NCBI RefSeq assembly: GCF_007994225.1
Contig: NZ_VLLL01000006.1
Span: forward strand, 930,001 to 994,000
Source: Stackebrandtia albiflava
Lineage (GTDB): Bacteria; Actinomycetota; Actinomycetes; Mycobacteriales; Micromonosporaceae
Reading direction: 5' to 3'
Length of the DNA: 64,000 bases
The notes under the pieces are model-generated. The model did not search any database. It was not told the DNA's origin and saw only the letters and a program-made list of their open reading frames with translations. Shown here piece by piece: positions 47,106 through 59,034 of the stretch (position 1 is its first letter; each line of letters opens with the position of its first letter). The position numbers and the translations under genes are program-made.

Positions 47106-49205
47106 GTGGCTAAGGCCAACGCCGCCCTGGAGAGGCTTCGCAACATCGGCATCATGGCGCACATCGATGCCGGTAAGACGACCACCACCGAGCGCATCCT
47201 GTTCTACACCGGCATCACCTACAAGATCGGTGAGGTCCACGACGGCGCCGCCACGATGGACTGGATGGAGCAGGAGCAGGAGCGTGGTATCACCATCACC
47301 TCCGCCGCCACCAAGTGTGAGTGGAACGACCACACGATCCAGATCATCGACACGCCCGGACACGTCGACTTCACCGTCGAGGTGGAGCGGTCGCTGCGAG
47401 TGCTCGACGGTTCCGTCGCGGTTTACGACGGTGTCGCGGGCGTCGAACCCCAGACCGAGAACGTCTGGCGCCAGGCGGACAAGTACCGCGTGCCCCGGAT
47501 GTGCTACGTCAACAAGCTCGACCGCACCGGTGCGAACTTCTTCCGCTGTGTCGACATGATGGTGGAGCGGCTCGGCGCCAACGTCGCCGTGCTGCAGCTG
47601 CCCATCGGCAACGAGTCCGACTTCATCGGAATCGTGGACCTGGTGGAGATGAACGCCAAGGTGTGGCGCGGTGAGACGGCGCTGGGTGAGGACTACTCCA
47701 CCGAGGAGATCCCCGCCGACCTGGCCGACCAGGCCGCCGAGTACCGCGAGAAGCTGCTGGAGACCCTGGCGGACATCGACGACGCGCTCGCCGAGCGGTA
47801 CCTGGAGGGCGAGGAGCTGACGGTCGCGGAGATCAAGGCCGCGATCCGTAAGGGCACCATCGACAACTCGATCAACCCGGTCGTGTGCGGCACCTCCTTC
47901 AAGAACAAGGGCGTGCAGCCGCTGCTGGACGCGGTCGTCGACTACCTGCCCTCGCCGCTGGACATCCCGCCGATCCAGGGAACCAAGATGGACGGCGAGA
48001 CCCCCGACGAGCGCAAGCCGGACGTCGCCGAGCCGTTCAGCGCGCTGGCCTTCAAGATCCAGACCGACAAGCACCTGGGCAAGCTGACCTACGCCCGGGT
48101 CTACTCCGGCCGGGTCGAGTCGGGCACCCAGGTGGTGAACTCGACGAAGGACCGCAAGGAGCGCATCGGCAAGATCTACCAGATGCACGCCAACAAGCGT
48201 GAGGAGCGCGACTTCGCCGAGGCCGGCGACATCATCGCGATCCAGGGCCTGAAGCAGACCACCACCGGTGACACCCTCTGCGACCCGGCCAAGCCGGTGA
48301 TCCTGGAGTCGATGGTCTTCCCGGAGCCGGTCATCGACATGGCGATCGAGCCGAAGTCGAAGGCCGACCAGGACAAGCTGTCGACCGCGATCCAGCGGCT
48401 GGCCGAGGAGGACCCGACCTTCCGGGTCCACACCGACGAGGACACCGGCCAGACGGTGATCTCCGGCATGGGCGAGCTGCACCTGGACATCCTGGTGGAC
48501 CGCATGCGCCGCGAGTTCAACGTCGAGGCGAACATCGGCAAGCCGCAGGTGTCGTACCGTGAGTCGATCACCAAGCGCGTCGAGAAGGTCGAGTACCTGC
48601 ACAAGAAGCAGACCGGTGGTTCCGGTCAGTTCGCGCGGGTCATCGTCAACATCGAGCCCATCCCGATGGGCGCGGAGAACCCGACCTACGAGTTCGTCAA
48701 CATGGTCACCGGTGGCCGCATCCCGAAGGAGTACATCCCCTCGGTCGACGCGGGCGCGCAGGACTCGATGCAGTACGGCGTACTGGCCGGCTACCCGCTG
48801 GTCGGTGTGAAGCTGGAACTCGCTGACGGTCAGTACCACGAGGTCGACTCCTCGGAGATGGCCTTCAAGATCGCCGGTTCCATGGTGCTGAAGGAGGCCG
48901 CGAAGCGTGCCGGCCCGACGCTCCTGGAACCGATGATGGCCGTCGAGGTCACCACCCCGGAGGACTCCATGGGTGATGTCATCGGCGATATCAACTCTCG
49001 TCGTGGTCTGGTGCAGGAGATGGGCGAGCGGGGAACCGCGCGTACCGTCAAGGCACTGGTCCCGTTGAGTGAGATGTTCGGCTACGTCGGCGACCTGCGG
49101 TCGAAGACCCAGGGCCGGGCGAGCTACTCCATGCAGTTCGACTCGTACGCGGAAGTTCCCGCGAACGTGGCGAAGGAGATCATCGCGAAGGCGACAGGCG
49201 AGTAA
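47106..49205 (+). CDS. fusA: Elongation factor G
   Basis: 699 residues. G1 is [12 protein letters not shown], the switch II region is [16 protein letters not shown] and G4 is NKLDRTG. The domain IV region ([20 protein letters not shown]) and the C-terminal [20 protein letters not shown] are intact. EF-G drives translocation on the ribosome. GTG 47106 is the start ([20 protein letters not shown]); CAGGAA lies upstream, and the open frame to 46998 adds nothing family-like. The final codons AKATGE form one arm of an inverted repeat and are duplicated downstream. Confidence 0.97.
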   Translation: MAKANAALERLRNIGIMAHIDAGKTTTTERILFYTGITYKIGEVHDGAATMDWMEQEQERGITITSAATKCEWNDHTIQIIDTPGHVDFTVEVERSLRVLDGSVAVYDGVAGVEPQTENVWRQADKYRVPRMCYVNKLDRTGANFFRCVDMMVERLGANVAVLQLPIGNESDFIGIVDLVEMNAKVWRGETALGEDYSTEEIPADLADQAAEYREKLLETLADIDDALAERYLEGEELTVAEIKAAIRKGTIDNSINPVVCGTSFKNKGVQPLLDAVVDYLPSPLDIPPIQGTKMDGETPDERKPDVAEPFSALAFKIQTDKHLGKLTYARVYSGRVESGTQVVNSTKDRKERIGKIYQMHANKREERDFAEAGDIIAIQGLKQTTTGDTLCDPAKPVILESMVFPEPVIDMAIEPKSKADQDKLSTAIQRLAEEDPTFRVHTDEDTGQTVISGMGELHLDILVDRMRREFNVEANIGKPQVSYRESITKRVEKVEYLHKKQTGGSGQFARVIVNIEPIPMGAENPTYEFVNMVTGGRIPKEYIPSVDAGAQDSMQYGVLAGYPLVGVKLELADGQYHEVDSSEMAFKIAGSMVLKEAAKRAGPTLLEPMMAVEVTTPEDSMGDVIGDINSRRGLVQEMGERGTARTVKALVPLSEMFGYVGDLRSKTQGRASYSMQFDSYAEVPANVAKEIIAKATGE

Positions 49206-49330
49206 GCGAGCCTGGGGCCTTCGCGATGATCCGGAAGCGGAGCATTGCAGCGCGGCCGCCGTCAGGCGGTCGCGAAGGCCACGGGCGAGTGACTAGCCGA
49301 TGGTCTTCGTGATGGTCGGGTAAGCGGATG
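49178..49330 (+). repeat. Duplicated hairpin unit containing the end of fusA
   Basis: Arms GATCATCGCGAAGGC (49178-49192) and GCCTTCGCGATGATC (49217-49231) are a perfect 15-base inverted repeat around the fusA stop. A second, diverged copy of the same 60-base unit lies 87 bases on (49270-49330): it again reads AKATGE-stop and again can fold, with G-T pairs replacing some G-C pairs. This is a tandem duplication of the gene end in the fusA-tuf spacer. Confidence 0.7.
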
Positions 49331-49337
49331 TCGCGCT

Positions 49338-49355
49338 CCGCCGCTCTCACGGCGG
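49338..49355 (+). other. Small hairpin in the tuf leader
   Basis: CCGCCG (49338-49343) and CGGCGG (49350-49355) pair around CTCTCA, about 130 bases before tuf. No T-run. It is part of the structured 280-base fusA-tuf spacer. Confidence 0.4.
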
Positions 49356-49487
49356 CGGGGTCCGCGGCGAAGCGAACCCCCTGAGCGAATCGAACGGCAC
49401 AACCCGCAGCCCCTGCGCGGACCGTCCGCGTAAGGGTCTGTACCTAGGAAATCGACGTACGAACCAAGTCCACAGGAGGACGAGACA

Positions 49488-50681
<1,194 letters not shown>

Positions 50682-50688
50682 TACGGCC

Positions 50689-50722
50689 GATGCCGGTGGC
50701 GGGTTCTCCCGCCGCCGGCATC
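50689..50722 (+). terminator. Terminator of the str operon
   Basis: A 15-base stem with one G-T pair, GATGCCGGTGGCGGG with CCCGCCGCCGGCATC, around a TTCT loop, followed by TTCGC. It begins 8 bases after the tuf stop and separates the str and S10 operons. Confidence 0.88.
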
Positions 50723-50757
50723 TTCGCGGTAACCGACGTCATAGCCGCACCCCCCGC

Positions 50758-50785
50758 TTGGTGTGGGGTCACGGGTACGGCATAA
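50758..50785 (+). promoter_or_regulatory. Promoter of the S10 operon
   Basis: TTGTGG (50758-50763), a 16-base spacer and CATAAT (50780-50785). It lies just after the str terminator and gives a leader of about 315 bases before rpsJ. The 50682-51107 gap of 426 bases is therefore terminator, promoter and leader. Confidence 0.65.
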
Positions 50786-50926
50786 TGAACAGGTTGCGTA
50801 CGTGAGGGTCGGTCTCCGATTGCCCGGAATCGGGTGATCCGGGCCGCCCCTCACCCGCGCCCGGCCTGTGTCGTTCGATCGACGCGGGGCGGGCAATCCG
50901 GCGAAACCGGCCATACCTCACGCACA

Positions 50927-50960
50927 CGTGGGGAGCAGTATGGCCCCACGTTCGGTGGGG
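50927..50960 (+). promoter_or_regulatory. Mutually exclusive hairpins in the S10 leader
   Basis: CCCCACG (50944-50950) can pair upstream with CGTGGGG (50927-50933, 7 bases), while its CCCCAC can instead pair downstream with GTGGGG (50955-50960, 6 bases, 5-base loop). The two cannot coexist, the layout of an attenuator or protein-controlled switch. Confidence 0.5.
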
Positions 50961-51009
50961 ACCAGCGATCGCCTCACGGAGACCGTGGGACCAGACTGGC
51001 CGATGATCG

Positions 51010-51029
51010 CGACACGCCCGAGCGCGGGG
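51010..51029 (+). promoter_or_regulatory. Leader element shared with the str operon (S10 copy)
   Basis: Identical in all 20 bases to 45899-45918 before rpsL. It lies 78 bases before rpsJ. The flanks on both sides differ between the two leaders, so only this core is shared. Confidence 0.65.
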
Positions 51030-51107
51030 CACGGACGCAAGCCTCGGTGAGCACGGCTTATCGGGCGTTCCGGCCCGGCAAATCAGTGGGATGAGAGTAG
51101 AAGGAAC

Positions 51108-51416
51108 ATGGCGGGACAGAAGATCCGCATTCGGCTCAAGGCGTACGACCACGAGGTCGTGGACTCCTCGGCCCGCAAGATCGTCGAGACGGTCACCCGT
51201 ACCGGCGCCAACATCGCCGGCCCGGTGCCGCTTCCGACAGAACTCAATCGTTTCTGCGTGATCCGGTCGCCGCACAAGTACAAGGACTCACGCGAGCACT
51301 TCGAGATGCGCACGCACAAGCGTCTGATCGACATCCTCGACCCGACCCCCAAGACGGTGGACTCGCTCATGCGGCTCGACCTGCCGGCGGGTGTCGACAT
51401 CGAGATCAAGCTGTAG
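51108..51416 (+). CDS. rpsJ: 30S ribosomal protein S10
   Basis: 102 residues, [19 protein letters not shown] to VDIEIKL, with the conserved [20 protein letters not shown] loop. It is part of the 30S head and, with NusB, of antitermination complexes. AGAAGGA lies close before ATG 51108. First gene of the S10-spc block. Confidence 0.98.
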   Translation: MAGQKIRIRLKAYDHEVVDSSARKIVETVTRTGANIAGPVPLPTELNRFCVIRSPHKYKDSREHFEMRTHKRLIDILDPTPKTVDSLMRLDLPAGVDIEIKL

Positions 51417-51428
51417 GGATTCCATCAA

Positions 51429-52094
51429 ATGGACAGGCAAGTCAACGGGATCCTGGGTACCAAACTCGGGATGACCCAGGTCTGGGACGAGAACAACCGT
51501 GTCGTCCCGGTGACCGTGGTGCAGGCCGGGCCGTGCGTCGTGACGCAGGTCCGTACCGCTGACACCGACGGCTACTCCGCGGTGCAGCTGGCGTTCGGTC
51601 AGATCGACCCGCGCAAGGTGAACCAGCCCAAGAGCGGTCACTTCTCCAAGGCCGGTGTGGCGCCGCGTCGTCACGTCGTCGAACTGCGCACCTCCGACGC
51701 CTCGGACTACACCCCGGGCGACGAGGTCACCGTGGACCGCTTCGAGGTCGACGCGCTGGTGGACGTCACCGGCAAGACCAAGGGCAAGGGCTACGCCGGT
51801 GTCATGAAGCGTCACGGCTTCTCCGGCCTGGGCGCCGGTCACGGCGTGCAGCGCAAGCACCGCTCACCCGGGTCCATCGGCGGTTGCGCGACTCCCGGCC
51901 GTGTCTTCAAGGGCCTCCGGATGGCCGGCCGCATGGGCGGCGTGCGCCACACCGTGCAGAACCTGAAGATCCACGCTATCGACGCGGACAACAACCTGCT
52001 GCTCATCAAGGGTGCGCTGCCCGGCCCGACCGGTGGTCTGGTGCTGGTGCGCGGCGCGTCCAAGGCGGCCGTTGCTCAGGATGGTGCCAAGTGA
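51429..52094 (+). CDS. rplC: 50S ribosomal protein L3
   Basis: 221 residues. [24 protein letters not shown] opens the protein, and the conserved basic loop that reaches the peptidyl-transferase centre reads [21 protein letters not shown]. It is 12 bases after rpsJ. Its stop overlaps the rplD start (GTGA). Confidence 0.97.
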   Translation: MDRQVNGILGTKLGMTQVWDENNRVVPVTVVQAGPCVVTQVRTADTDGYSAVQLAFGQIDPRKVNQPKSGHFSKAGVAPRRHVVELRTSDASDYTPGDEVTVDRFEVDALVDVTGKTKGKGYAGVMKRHGFSGLGAGHGVQRKHRSPGSIGGCATPGRVFKGLRMAGRMGGVRHTVQNLKIHAIDADNNLLLIKGALPGPTGGLVLVRGASKAAVAQDGAK

Positions 52095-52744
52095 CCACAG
52101 AACTGACCGTGACCGACGCGGCCGGCAAGGAGTCCGGCACCGTCACGCTCCCCGACGAGATCTTCGCGCGGGAGGTCAACATCCCGTTGATGCACCAGGT
52201 GGTCACCGCTCAGCTGGCCGCCGCCCGTCAGGGCACGCACTCGGCGAAGACCCGCGGTGAGGTGGCCGGCGGCGGCAAGAAGCCGTACCGCCAGAAGGGC
52301 ACCGGCCGGGCGCGTCAGGGTTCCACCCGGGCGCCGCAGTTCGCCGGTGGTGGAGTCGTGCACGGCCCCGTGCCGCGCGACTACAGCCAGCGGACCCCCA
52401 AGAAGATGAAGGCCGCCGCGCTGCGCAGCGCGCTGTCCGACCGGGCCGCCAACGAGCGCGTGTTCGTGGTGACGGAGCTGCTGGAGGGCGACACGCCCAA
52501 GACGAAGGCCGCCCTGACCGGACTGCGCAACGTCACCGACGTCAAGCGGGTCCTGGTGGTCGTCGACCGCGAGGACGAGCGGACCTGGTTGAGCCTGCGT
52601 AACGAGCAGAGCGTCCACCTGCTGCACGCCGACCAGCTCAACACGTACGACGTGCTGGTCAACGACGCGGTGGTGTTCACCAAGCCGGCCTTCGACGCCT
52701 TCGTGGGCGGCAAGGCGACCGAGACCGAGGAGGCGGACAAGTGA
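52091..52744 (+). CDS. rplD: 50S ribosomal protein L4
   Basis: 217 residues. The tunnel-lining loop [19 protein letters not shown] is complete; changes in this loop affect macrolide binding and none is evident. In E. coli L4 represses the S10 operon through its leader, which makes the structured leader at 50786-51107 of interest. GTG 52091 is set by the GTGA overlap; the open frame from 51884 is not part of it. Confidence 0.96.
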   Translation: MTTELTVTDAAGKESGTVTLPDEIFAREVNIPLMHQVVTAQLAAARQGTHSAKTRGEVAGGGKKPYRQKGTGRARQGSTRAPQFAGGGVVHGPVPRDYSQRTPKKMKAAALRSALSDRAANERVFVVTELLEGDTPKTKAALTGLRNVTDVKRVLVVVDREDERTWLSLRNEQSVHLLHADQLNTYDVLVNDAVVFTKPAFDAFVGGKATETEEADK

Positions 52745-53049
52745 CCACCGTCGCCGACCCGCGCGATGTGATCATCAAGCCGGTCATCTCCGAGAAGAGC
52801 TACGGCCTTCTGGAACTGAACAAATTCACATTCGAGGTCCACCCGGACGCCAACAAGACCCACATCAAGATCGCTGTCCAGCAGATCTTCGGGGTCAAGG
52901 TGGCGGGCGTCAACACGCTGAACCGGGAGGGCAAGCGCCGCCGCACCCGCCAGGGCTGGGGCAAGCGCAAGGACGTCAAACACGCGATCGTGACGGTGGA
53001 CGGCGATGCGTCCAGGTTGAGCGAGATATTCGGCGGCTCGGTCGCGTAG
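52741..53049 (+). CDS. rplW: 50S ribosomal protein L23
   Basis: 102 residues. [23 protein letters not shown] and [16 protein letters not shown] are typical. L23 lies at the tunnel exit and docks trigger factor and the signal recognition particle. GTG 52741 overlaps the rplD stop by four bases. Confidence 0.97.
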   Translation: MTTVADPRDVIIKPVISEKSYGLLELNKFTFEVHPDANKTHIKIAVQQIFGVKVAGVNTLNREGKRRRTRQGWGKRKDVKHAIVTVDGDASRLSEIFGGSVA

Positions 53050-53074
53050 CGGCCTGAGACGGGAGTAGGAACAA

Positions 53075-53914
53075 ATGGGCATTCGCAAATACAAGCCGAC
53101 GACCCCCGGTCGTCGCGGCTCCAGCGTCGCCGACTTCGTCGAGGTCACCCGTGACACGCCGGAGAAGTCGCTGCTGCGTCCGCTGAGCAAGACGGGCGGC
53201 CGTAACGCCGGCGGCAAGATCACCATCCGGCACCGCGGTGGGGGCCACAAGCGCGCCTACCGGGTGATCGACTTCCGGCGGCACGACAAGGACGGCATCC
53301 CCGCCAAGGTCGCGCACATCGAGTACGACCCGAACCGGACGTCGCGCATCGCGCTACTGCACTACGCGGACGGCGAGAAGCGGTACATCCTGTGTCCGAA
53401 GGACCTCAAGCAGGGTGCGACGATCGAGAACGGTCCCCGCGCCGACATCAAGCCGGGCAACGCGTTGCCGCTGCGCAACATCCCGGTGGGCACGATCATC
53501 CACGCGGTGGAGCTCCGTCCCGGCGGCGGCGCCAAGCTGGCCCGTTCGGCCGGTTCCGGCATCCAGCTGCTGGCCCGTGAAGGCCAGCACGCGCACCTCC
53601 GGATGCCCTCGGGCGAGATCCGGCTGGTCGACGTGCGGTGCCGCGCCACGGTCGGAGAGGTCGGCAACGCCGAGCAGTCCAACATCAACTGGGGCAAGGC
53701 CGGCCGTATGCGCTGGAAGGGACGTCGTCCCACCGTCCGCGGTGTGGTCATGAACCCTGTCGACCACCCGCACGGTGGTGGTGAGGGCAAGACCTCCGGT
53801 GGACGTCACCCGGTGAACCCGCAGGGTAAGCCGGAGGGCCGGACCCGGACCAAGGGCAAGGCCAGCGACCGGCTGATCGTCCGGCGCCGTTACGCGAACC
53901 GGAAGCGGAGTTAA
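53075..53914 (+). CDS. rplB: 50S ribosomal protein L2
   Basis: 279 residues, [14 protein letters not shown] to [12 protein letters not shown]. The conserved [20 protein letters not shown] with the functionally important His near the peptidyl-transferase centre is present. It begins 25 bases after rplW with GGGAGTAGGA upstream. Confidence 0.98.
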   Translation: MGIRKYKPTTPGRRGSSVADFVEVTRDTPEKSLLRPLSKTGGRNAGGKITIRHRGGGHKRAYRVIDFRRHDKDGIPAKVAHIEYDPNRTSRIALLHYADGEKRYILCPKDLKQGATIENGPRADIKPGNALPLRNIPVGTIIHAVELRPGGGAKLARSAGSGIQLLAREGQHAHLRMPSGEIRLVDVRCRATVGEVGNAEQSNINWGKAGRMRWKGRRPTVRGVVMNPVDHPHGGGEGKTSGGRHPVNPQGKPEGRTRTKGKASDRLIVRRRYANRKRS

Positions 53915-53919
53915 TCGAC

Positions 53920-54201
53920 ATGCCACGCAGTTTGAAGAAGGGTCCCTTCGTCGACGACCACCTCCAGAAGAAGGTGGACAAGGCCAAGGAGACGAAGAGC
54001 CGGAACGTCATCAAGACCTGGTCTCGGCGTTCGACCATCACTCCGGACATGATCGACCTGACGATCGCGGTCCACGACGGCCGTAAGCACGTCCCGGTCT
54101 TCATCTCGGACTCGATGGTGGGGCACAAGCTGGGCGAGTTCGCGCTCACCCGCACCTTCCGCAGCCATGACAAGGACGACCGTAAGAGCCGCCGGCGTTA
54201 A
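53920..54201 (+). CDS. rpsS: 30S ribosomal protein S19
   Basis: 93 residues, [19 protein letters not shown] and [18 protein letters not shown]. It binds 16S rRNA in the 30S head with S13. Five bases separate it from rplB. Confidence 0.98.
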   Translation: MPRSLKKGPFVDDHLQKKVDKAKETKSRNVIKTWSRRSTITPDMIDLTIAVHDGRKHVPVFISDSMVGHKLGEFALTRTFRSHDKDDRKSRRR

Positions 54202-54247
54202 GCCGCGCTCCCCGCAGCCGCGGGGATGATCCCAGATAGGACACACG

Positions 54248-54718
54248 ATGGCAAGCAACCAGGCCACAGCGGCCCCGGGTGCGCGCGCGGTGGCGCGGTA
54301 TGTCCGCGTGTCGCCGATGAAGGCGCGTCGCGTCGTCAACCTGGTTCGTGGCCTGCCCGCGAACGAGGCGTTGACGGTGCTCCAGTTCGCCCCGCAGGCG
54401 GCCAGCGAACCGGTGTACAAGGTGGTCGCCTCGGCTATCGCCAACGCGGAGAACAACGAGCGGCTCGACCCCGATTCGTTGCTGATCTCGGAGGCGTACG
54501 TCGACGAGGGCCCGACCATGAAGCGTTACCGGCCCCGCGCTCACGGCCGTGCGTACCGCATCCGCAAGCGCACCAGCCACATCACCGTGGTGCTGGAGAG
54601 CGTGCAGGCTGCGGACAAGCCCACGACCATCCGGCGGCCCAAGCGCCGCCCGGCCAAGCCGGCCGAGGCCGACCGGGCCAGCACCGGCAGCGAGACCGCC
54701 GAGAAGGAGACCGAGTAA
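54248..54718 (+). CDS. rplV: 50S ribosomal protein L22
   Basis: 156 residues, longer than the E. coli protein through an N-terminal run of small residues and a C-terminal Pro/Ala/Glu tail ([17 protein letters not shown]). The tunnel hairpin region [21 protein letters not shown] is intact. Start ATG 54248 follows a GATAGGACACACG spacer. Its TAA shares a base with the rpsC ATG. Confidence 0.97.
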   Translation: MASNQATAAPGARAVARYVRVSPMKARRVVNLVRGLPANEALTVLQFAPQAASEPVYKVVASAIANAENNERLDPDSLLISEAYVDEGPTMKRYRPRAHGRAYRIRKRTSHITVVLESVQAADKPTTIRRPKRRPAKPAEADRASTGSETAEKETE

Positions 54719-55509
54719 TGGGTCAGAAAATCCACCCTCACGGGTACCGGCTCGGCATTAGCGCGGACTGGACGTCTCGCTGGTACGCCGACAAGAACTA
54801 CGCCGAGTACGTCGGTGAGGACGTCAAGATCCGCAAGCTCATGTCGCAGGGCATGGAGCGCGCCGGCATCGCCGAGGTCGACATCGAGCGCACCCGTGAC
54901 CGGGTCCGCGTCGACATCCACACCGCCCGCCCGGGCATCGTGATCGGCCGCAAGGGCGCCGAGGCCGAGCGGCTGCGCGGCAAGCTGGAGAAGCTCACCG
55001 GCAAGCAGGTGCAGTTCAACATCATCGAGGTCAAGAACCCCGAGTCGAACGCGCAGCTGGTGGCTCAGGGCATCGCCGAGCAGCTCGCCAGCCGTGTCAA
55101 CTTCCGTCGCGCGATGCGCAAGTCGATCCAGTCGGCGATGCGCAACCCGACGGTCAAGGGCATCAAGGTGGCGTGCAGCGGTCGTCTCGGCGGCGCCGAG
55201 ATGTCCCGCTCGGAGTTCTACCTGGAGGGGCAGGTCCCCCTGCACACCCTGCGGGCCAACATCGACTTCGGGCTGTTCGAGGCCCGTACGTCGTTCGGCC
55301 GCATCGGTGTGAAGGTGTGGATCTACCGCGACGAGGGCAAGGCGTCGAGCCAGCCGCAGGAGAACGTCCAGCGTCGCCGTGAGGGCGGCCGGGGCGAGCG
55401 CCGCGGCCGGGTGCGGTCGGGTGCCTCCGGCACCACCGGCACCGGAACCGAAGCAGGGCGTGCCGCCGGTGGCGGTGCCTCAGCGCAGAACACTGGTCAG
55501 GAGGGCTGA
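54718..55509 (+). CDS. rpsC: 30S ribosomal protein S3
   Basis: 263 residues. [14 protein letters not shown], the KH domain ([19 protein letters not shown]) and [16 protein letters not shown] are conserved. The C-terminal 45 residues are an Arg- then Gly/Thr/Ala-rich tail of low complexity, common in actinobacterial S3. ATG 54718 overlaps the rplV stop; the open frame from 54226 is a shadow of rplV. Confidence 0.97.
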   Translation: MGQKIHPHGYRLGISADWTSRWYADKNYAEYVGEDVKIRKLMSQGMERAGIAEVDIERTRDRVRVDIHTARPGIVIGRKGAEAERLRGKLEKLTGKQVQFNIIEVKNPESNAQLVAQGIAEQLASRVNFRRAMRKSIQSAMRNPTVKGIKVACSGRLGGAEMSRSEFYLEGQVPLHTLRANIDFGLFEARTSFGRIGVKVWIYRDEGKASSQPQENVQRRREGGRGERRGRVRSGASGTTGTGTEAGRAAGGGASAQNTGQEG

Positions 55510-55514
55510 GCAAG

Positions 55515-55940
55515 ATGCTTATGCCACGTAAGCCTCCGAAGGGCTTCCGCAAGCCGCACCACCCGAAGCGGAGTGGTATGGCCAAGGGCGGCACTCGCGT
55601 CACGTTCGGCGAGTTCGGTATTCAGGCGCTTGAGCCTGCCTACGTCACGAACCGGCAGATCGAGTCGGCCCGTATCGCCATGACCCGGCACATCAAGCGT
55701 GGCGGCAAGGTGTGGATCAACATCTTCCCCGACCAGGCTCTGACGAAGAAGCCCGCCGAGACCCGCATGGGTTCCGGTAAGGGTTCGCCGGAATGGTGGG
55801 TCGCGAACGTCAAGCCCGGACGGGTGATGTTCGAACTGTCGTTCCCCAACGAGCAGGTCGCGCGCGAAGCGATGCGACGCGCGATCCACAAGCTCCCCAT
55901 GAAGTGCCGCATCGTGACACGTGAAGCGGGTGAGGTCTGA
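55515..55940 (+). CDS. rplP: 50S ribosomal protein L16
   Basis: 141 residues. The N-terminus [21 protein letters not shown] is two residues longer and less usual than the typical MLIPRRVKHRKQHHP, while the rest ([20 protein letters not shown]) is standard. Its stop overlaps the rpmC start (TGATG). It organises the A-site side of the 50S. Confidence 0.96.
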   Translation: MLMPRKPPKGFRKPHHPKRSGMAKGGTRVTFGEFGIQALEPAYVTNRQIESARIAMTRHIKRGGKVWINIFPDQALTKKPAETRMGSGKGSPEWWVANVKPGRVMFELSFPNEQVAREAMRRAIHKLPMKCRIVTREAGEV

Positions 55941-56173
55941 TGGCCGCGGGTATCGAATCCGTCGAGCTGCGCGAACTCTCCGACGAGGAACTGCGCACGC
56001 GCCTTCGGGAATGCAAGGAAGAACTGTTCAACCTGCGGGTGCAGTCGGCCACTGGACAGCTCGACAACAACCGGCGGTTGCAGATCGTCCGCCGGGACAT
56101 CGCCAGGATCTACACGATCATGCGTGAGCGCGAGCTGGGTCTGTCCAACGCGCCGACGGAGGTAGCCTCATGA
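55940..56173 (+). CDS. rpmC: 50S ribosomal protein L29
   Basis: 77 residues. [25 protein letters not shown] and the [12 protein letters not shown] end are diagnostic. It sits near the tunnel exit. It overlaps both neighbours: TGATG with rplP, ATGA with rpsQ. Confidence 0.97.
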   Translation: MAAGIESVELRELSDEELRTRLRECKEELFNLRVQSATGQLDNNRRLQIVRRDIARIYTIMRERELGLSNAPTEVAS

Positions 56174-56433
56174 GTGAACAGCGCACTACTGCCCGTAAGG
56201 TCCGTGAGGGCCTGGTGGTCAGCGACAAGATGGACAAGACCGCCGTGGTCGAGGTCGAAGACCGGGTCAAGCACCCGCTCTACGGCAAGGTCATGCGCCG
56301 GACCAAGAAGTACAAGGCACACGATGAGGGCAACGAATGCGGCATCGGTGACCGGGTGCAGATCATGGAGACCCGACCCCTGTCGGCGACGAAGCGCTGG
56401 CGGATCGTCGAGATCCTCGAAAAGGCCAAGTAA
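56170..56433 (+). CDS. rpsQ: 30S ribosomal protein S17
   Basis: 87 residues. [25 protein letters not shown] and the [16 protein letters not shown] end define the OB-fold S17. ATG 56170 overlaps the rpmC stop. Last gene of the classical S10 set; the spc genes follow after 12 bases with no separate promoter visible. Confidence 0.97.
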   Translation: MSEQRTTARKVREGLVVSDKMDKTAVVEVEDRVKHPLYGKVMRRTKKYKAHDEGNECGIGDRVQIMETRPLSATKRWRIVEILEKAK

Positions 56434-56445
56434 GGAGATCCCGAC

Positions 56446-56814
56446 GTGATTCAGCAGGAGTCGCGACTGCGGGTCGCCGACAACACCGGCGCCCGGGAAG
56501 TGCTGTGTATCCGGGTGCTCGGTGGTTCCGGCCGCCGGTACGCGGGCATCGGTGACGTGTTCGTGGGGACCGTCAAGGACGCCATCCCCGGTGCGAACGT
56601 CAAGAAGGGCGACGTGGTCAAGGCCGTCGTCGTCCGGACGAAGAAGGAGCGCCGTCGTCCCGACGGTTCCTACATCCGGTTCGACGAGAACGCCGCGGTG
56701 CTGATCCGCGACGACGGCGAGCCCCGTGGTACCCGCATCTTCGGGCCGGTCGGCCGCGAACTGCGGGACAAGAGGTACATGAAGATCATCTCCCTTGCGC
56801 CGGAGGTGTTGTAG
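56446..56814 (+). CDS. rplN: 50S ribosomal protein L14
   Basis: 122 residues, [20 protein letters not shown] to ISLAPEVL, full length. It forms an intersubunit bridge. GTG 56446 with AAGGAG eight or so bases upstream. Confidence 0.98.
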   Translation: MIQQESRLRVADNTGAREVLCIRVLGGSGRRYAGIGDVFVGTVKDAIPGANVKKGDVVKAVVVRTKKERRRPDGSYIRFDENAAVLIRDDGEPRGTRIFGPVGRELRDKRYMKIISLAPEVL

Positions 56815-56817
56815 GCG

Positions 56818-57132
56818 ATGAAGATCAAGAAGAACGACCGGGTTCGGGTCGTCGCGGGCAAGGACAGGGGTTCCGAGGGCAAGGTCATCGAGACCTACCC
56901 CGAGCGGAACCGGGTCCTGGTCGAGGGCGTCAACCGGATCACCAAGCACACCAAGATCGGTCAGAGCAACCGCGGTTCGAAGACCGGCGGGATCGTCACC
57001 CAGGAGGCGCCGATCCACGTCTCGAACGTCATGGTGCTCGACGCCGACAACCAGCCCACCCGGGTCGGTTACCGGCGTGACGAAGACGGCCGTAAGGTGC
57101 GCATCTCCCGGCGTACCGGTAAGGACCTGTGA
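56818..57132 (+). CDS. rplX: 50S ribosomal protein L24
   Basis: 104 residues. [23 protein letters not shown] is the KOW motif, and [19 protein letters not shown] closes it. It is an early assembly protein. Three bases after rplN; its TGA shares a base with the rplE ATG. Confidence 0.97.
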   Translation: MKIKKNDRVRVVAGKDRGSEGKVIETYPERNRVLVEGVNRITKHTKIGQSNRGSKTGGIVTQEAPIHVSNVMVLDADNQPTRVGYRRDEDGRKVRISRRTGKDL

Positions 57133-57710
57133 TGACGACCGCGACAGAGACCAAGGTGGTGCCCCGCCTCAAGGAGCGCTACCGGAACGAGATCGCTCCG
57201 GCGATGAAGGAGCAGTTCGGTTACGCGAACCCGATGCAGATCCCGGGTGTCACCAAGATCGTGGTGAACATGGGTGTCGGCGACGCGGCGCGTGACTCGA
57301 AGCTGATCAACGGCGCTCTGACGGACCTGGCCACCATCACCGGCCAGAAGCCGCAGATGCGTCGGGCCACGAAGTCGATCGCGCAGTTCAAGCTGCGCGA
57401 GGGCATGCCGATCGGTGCGAAGGTGACCCTGCGCGGCGACCGGATGTGGGAGTTCCTGGACCGGCTGCTGTCGATCGCGCTGCCGCGTATCCGCGACTTC
57501 CGCGGTCTGTCCGACAAGCAGTTCGACGGTGCCGGCAACTACACGTTCGGTCTGACCGAGCAGTCGGTGTTCCACGAGATCGACCAGGACAAGATCGATC
57601 GCGTCCGCGGCATGGACATCACAGTCGTGACGTCCGCCAAGACCAATGACGAAGGCCGCGCGCTGCTGAAACTGCTCGGCTTCCCGTTCAAGACTGCGGA
57701 GAACAACTGA
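57132..57710 (+). CDS. rplE: 50S ribosomal protein L5
   Basis: 192 residues. [21 protein letters not shown] and [18 protein letters not shown] are diagnostic. It contacts 5S rRNA and the P-site tRNA. ATG 57132 (TGATG overlap) is preferred; GTG 57129 one codon earlier is equally possible. Confidence 0.97.
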   Translation: MTTATETKVVPRLKERYRNEIAPAMKEQFGYANPMQIPGVTKIVVNMGVGDAARDSKLINGALTDLATITGQKPQMRRATKSIAQFKLREGMPIGAKVTLRGDRMWEFLDRLLSIALPRIRDFRGLSDKQFDGAGNYTFGLTEQSVFHEIDQDKIDRVRGMDITVVTSAKTNDEGRALLKLLGFPFKTAENN

Positions 57711-57711
57711 G

Positions 57712-57897
57712 ATGGCCAAGAAAGCACTGATCCACAAGGCTCAGCAGAAGCCGAAGTTCTCCTCGCGTGCCTACACCCGCTGCCAGAGGTGCGGCCGGCC
57801 GAAGGCCGTCTACCGCAAGTTCGGGCTGTGCCGGGTGTGCATCCGGGAGATGGCCCACCGCGGCGAACTGCCCGGTGTCACCAAGGCCTCCTGGTAG
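57712..57897 (+). CDS. rpsZ: 30S ribosomal protein S14, zinc-binding type
   Basis: 61 residues with CQRCGR and CRVCIRE, the two CxxC pairs of the short zinc-binding (C+) S14. The longer zinc-free form is encoded elsewhere in many actinobacteria and replaces this one when zinc is scarce. One base after rplE. Confidence 0.96.
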   Translation: MAKKALIHKAQQKPKFSSRAYTRCQRCGRPKAVYRKFGLCRVCIREMAHRGELPGVTKASW

Positions 57898-58025
57898 ATC
57901 CCACGAGGATGCGACGTCCGGCCCCGTCCGTGAGGGCGGGTTCGGCGGAGTTCTCCCGGGGCACGGCTTCGCTCGTGAGGACCTTCGGGTTCTCACACCA
58001 CATTTCCATATCCATTCGCCACAGG

Positions 58026-58042
58026 CCCCGCGTCGCGCGGGG
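58026..58042 (+). other. Hairpin in the rpsZ-rpsH spacer
   Basis: CCCCGCG and CGCGGGG form a perfect 7-base stem with a TCG loop in a 174-base spacer, unusually long for the spc block. No T-run. It may be an RNA-processing or regulatory site; in E. coli S8 (rpsH) binds spc mRNA near here. Confidence 0.45.
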
Positions 58043-58071
58043 AACCGGGGTGAGAAGGGTTGTAACACGCA

Positions 58072-58479
58072 ATGACAATGACTGACCCGATCGCGGACAT
58101 GCTGACACGGTTGCGCAACGCCAACCGGGCATTCCACGATGTCGTCGAGATGCCGCACTCGAAGCTGAAGGCGAACATCGCCGAGGTTTTGAAGCAGGAG
58201 GGTTACCTCGCCGACTGGCGCACCGTCGAACCCGCCGAAGGCGAGGTCGGCAAGAAGTTGGTCCTCGACCTGAAGTTCGGTGAGAACCGGCAGCGCAGCC
58301 TGGCCGGCATCCGCCGGGTGTCCAAGCCCGGTCTGCGGGTCTACGCCAAGTCGTCCGAGCTGCCTCGCGTGCTCGGTGGCCTGGGTGTGGCCATCGTTTC
58401 CACGTCCCATGGCCTGCTGACCGACCGGCAGGCCCGTAAGCGCGGAGTGGGTGGGGAAGTCCTCGCCTACGTCTGGTAA
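58072..58479 (+). CDS. rpsH: 30S ribosomal protein S8
   Basis: 135 residues. [22 protein letters not shown] and the end [26 protein letters not shown] are diagnostic. S8 is the translational repressor of the spc operon in E. coli. Starts at ATG 58072 or the in-frame ATG 58078. Confidence 0.97.
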   Translation: MTMTDPIADMLTRLRNANRAFHDVVEMPHSKLKANIAEVLKQEGYLADWRTVEPAEGEVGKKLVLDLKFGENRQRSLAGIRRVSKPGLRVYAKSSELPRVLGGLGVAIVSTSHGLLTDRQARKRGVGGEVLAYVW

Positions 58480-58494
58480 GGGAGGAACAACAGC

Positions 58495-59034
58495 ATGTCC
58501 CGCATCGGACGTAAGAGCATCGAAGTCCCCGCTGGTGTCGAAGTCACGATCACCGGCGCGGACGTGAAGGTGAAGGGCCCCAAGGGCGAACTGTCCCGGA
58601 CCCTCGTCGACCCCATCACGATCAGCAAGAACGACGACGGCTCGCTGCAGCTCGCCCGTCCCAACGACGACCGGCGTGCCCGTGCCATGCACGGCCTGTG
58701 CCGCTCGCTGGTGGCGAACATGGTGGTGGGCGTCTCCGAGGGCTACAAGAAGAGCCTGGAGATCAACGGGACCGGTTACCGTGTCCAGTTGAAGGGCGAG
58801 AGCCTCGAGTTCGCGCTCGGGTTCTCCCACCCGGTCGTGGTGAACCCGCCGCAGGGGATCAAGTTCTCGGTGGAGAAGCCGACCCTGTTCCACGTCGAGG
58901 GAATCGACAAGCAGGTCGTCGGTGAGGTCGCCGCGAACATCCGCAAGATTCGCCCGCCGGAACCCTACAAGGGCAAGGGCGTCAAGTACGTGGGCGAGCA
59001 CATCCGTCGCAAGGCGGGGAAGGCAGGTAAGTAA
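58495..59034 (+). CDS. rplF: 50S ribosomal protein L6
   Basis: 179 residues, [19 protein letters not shown] to [25 protein letters not shown], full length. It lies near the GTPase centre. GGGAGGA lies upstream of ATG 58495. Its stop abuts the rplR start. Confidence 0.98.
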   Translation: MSRIGRKSIEVPAGVEVTITGADVKVKGPKGELSRTLVDPITISKNDDGSLQLARPNDDRRARAMHGLCRSLVANMVVGVSEGYKKSLEINGTGYRVQLKGESLEFALGFSHPVVVNPPQGIKFSVEKPTLFHVEGIDKQVVGEVAANIRKIRPPEPYKGKGVKYVGEHIRRKAGKAGK

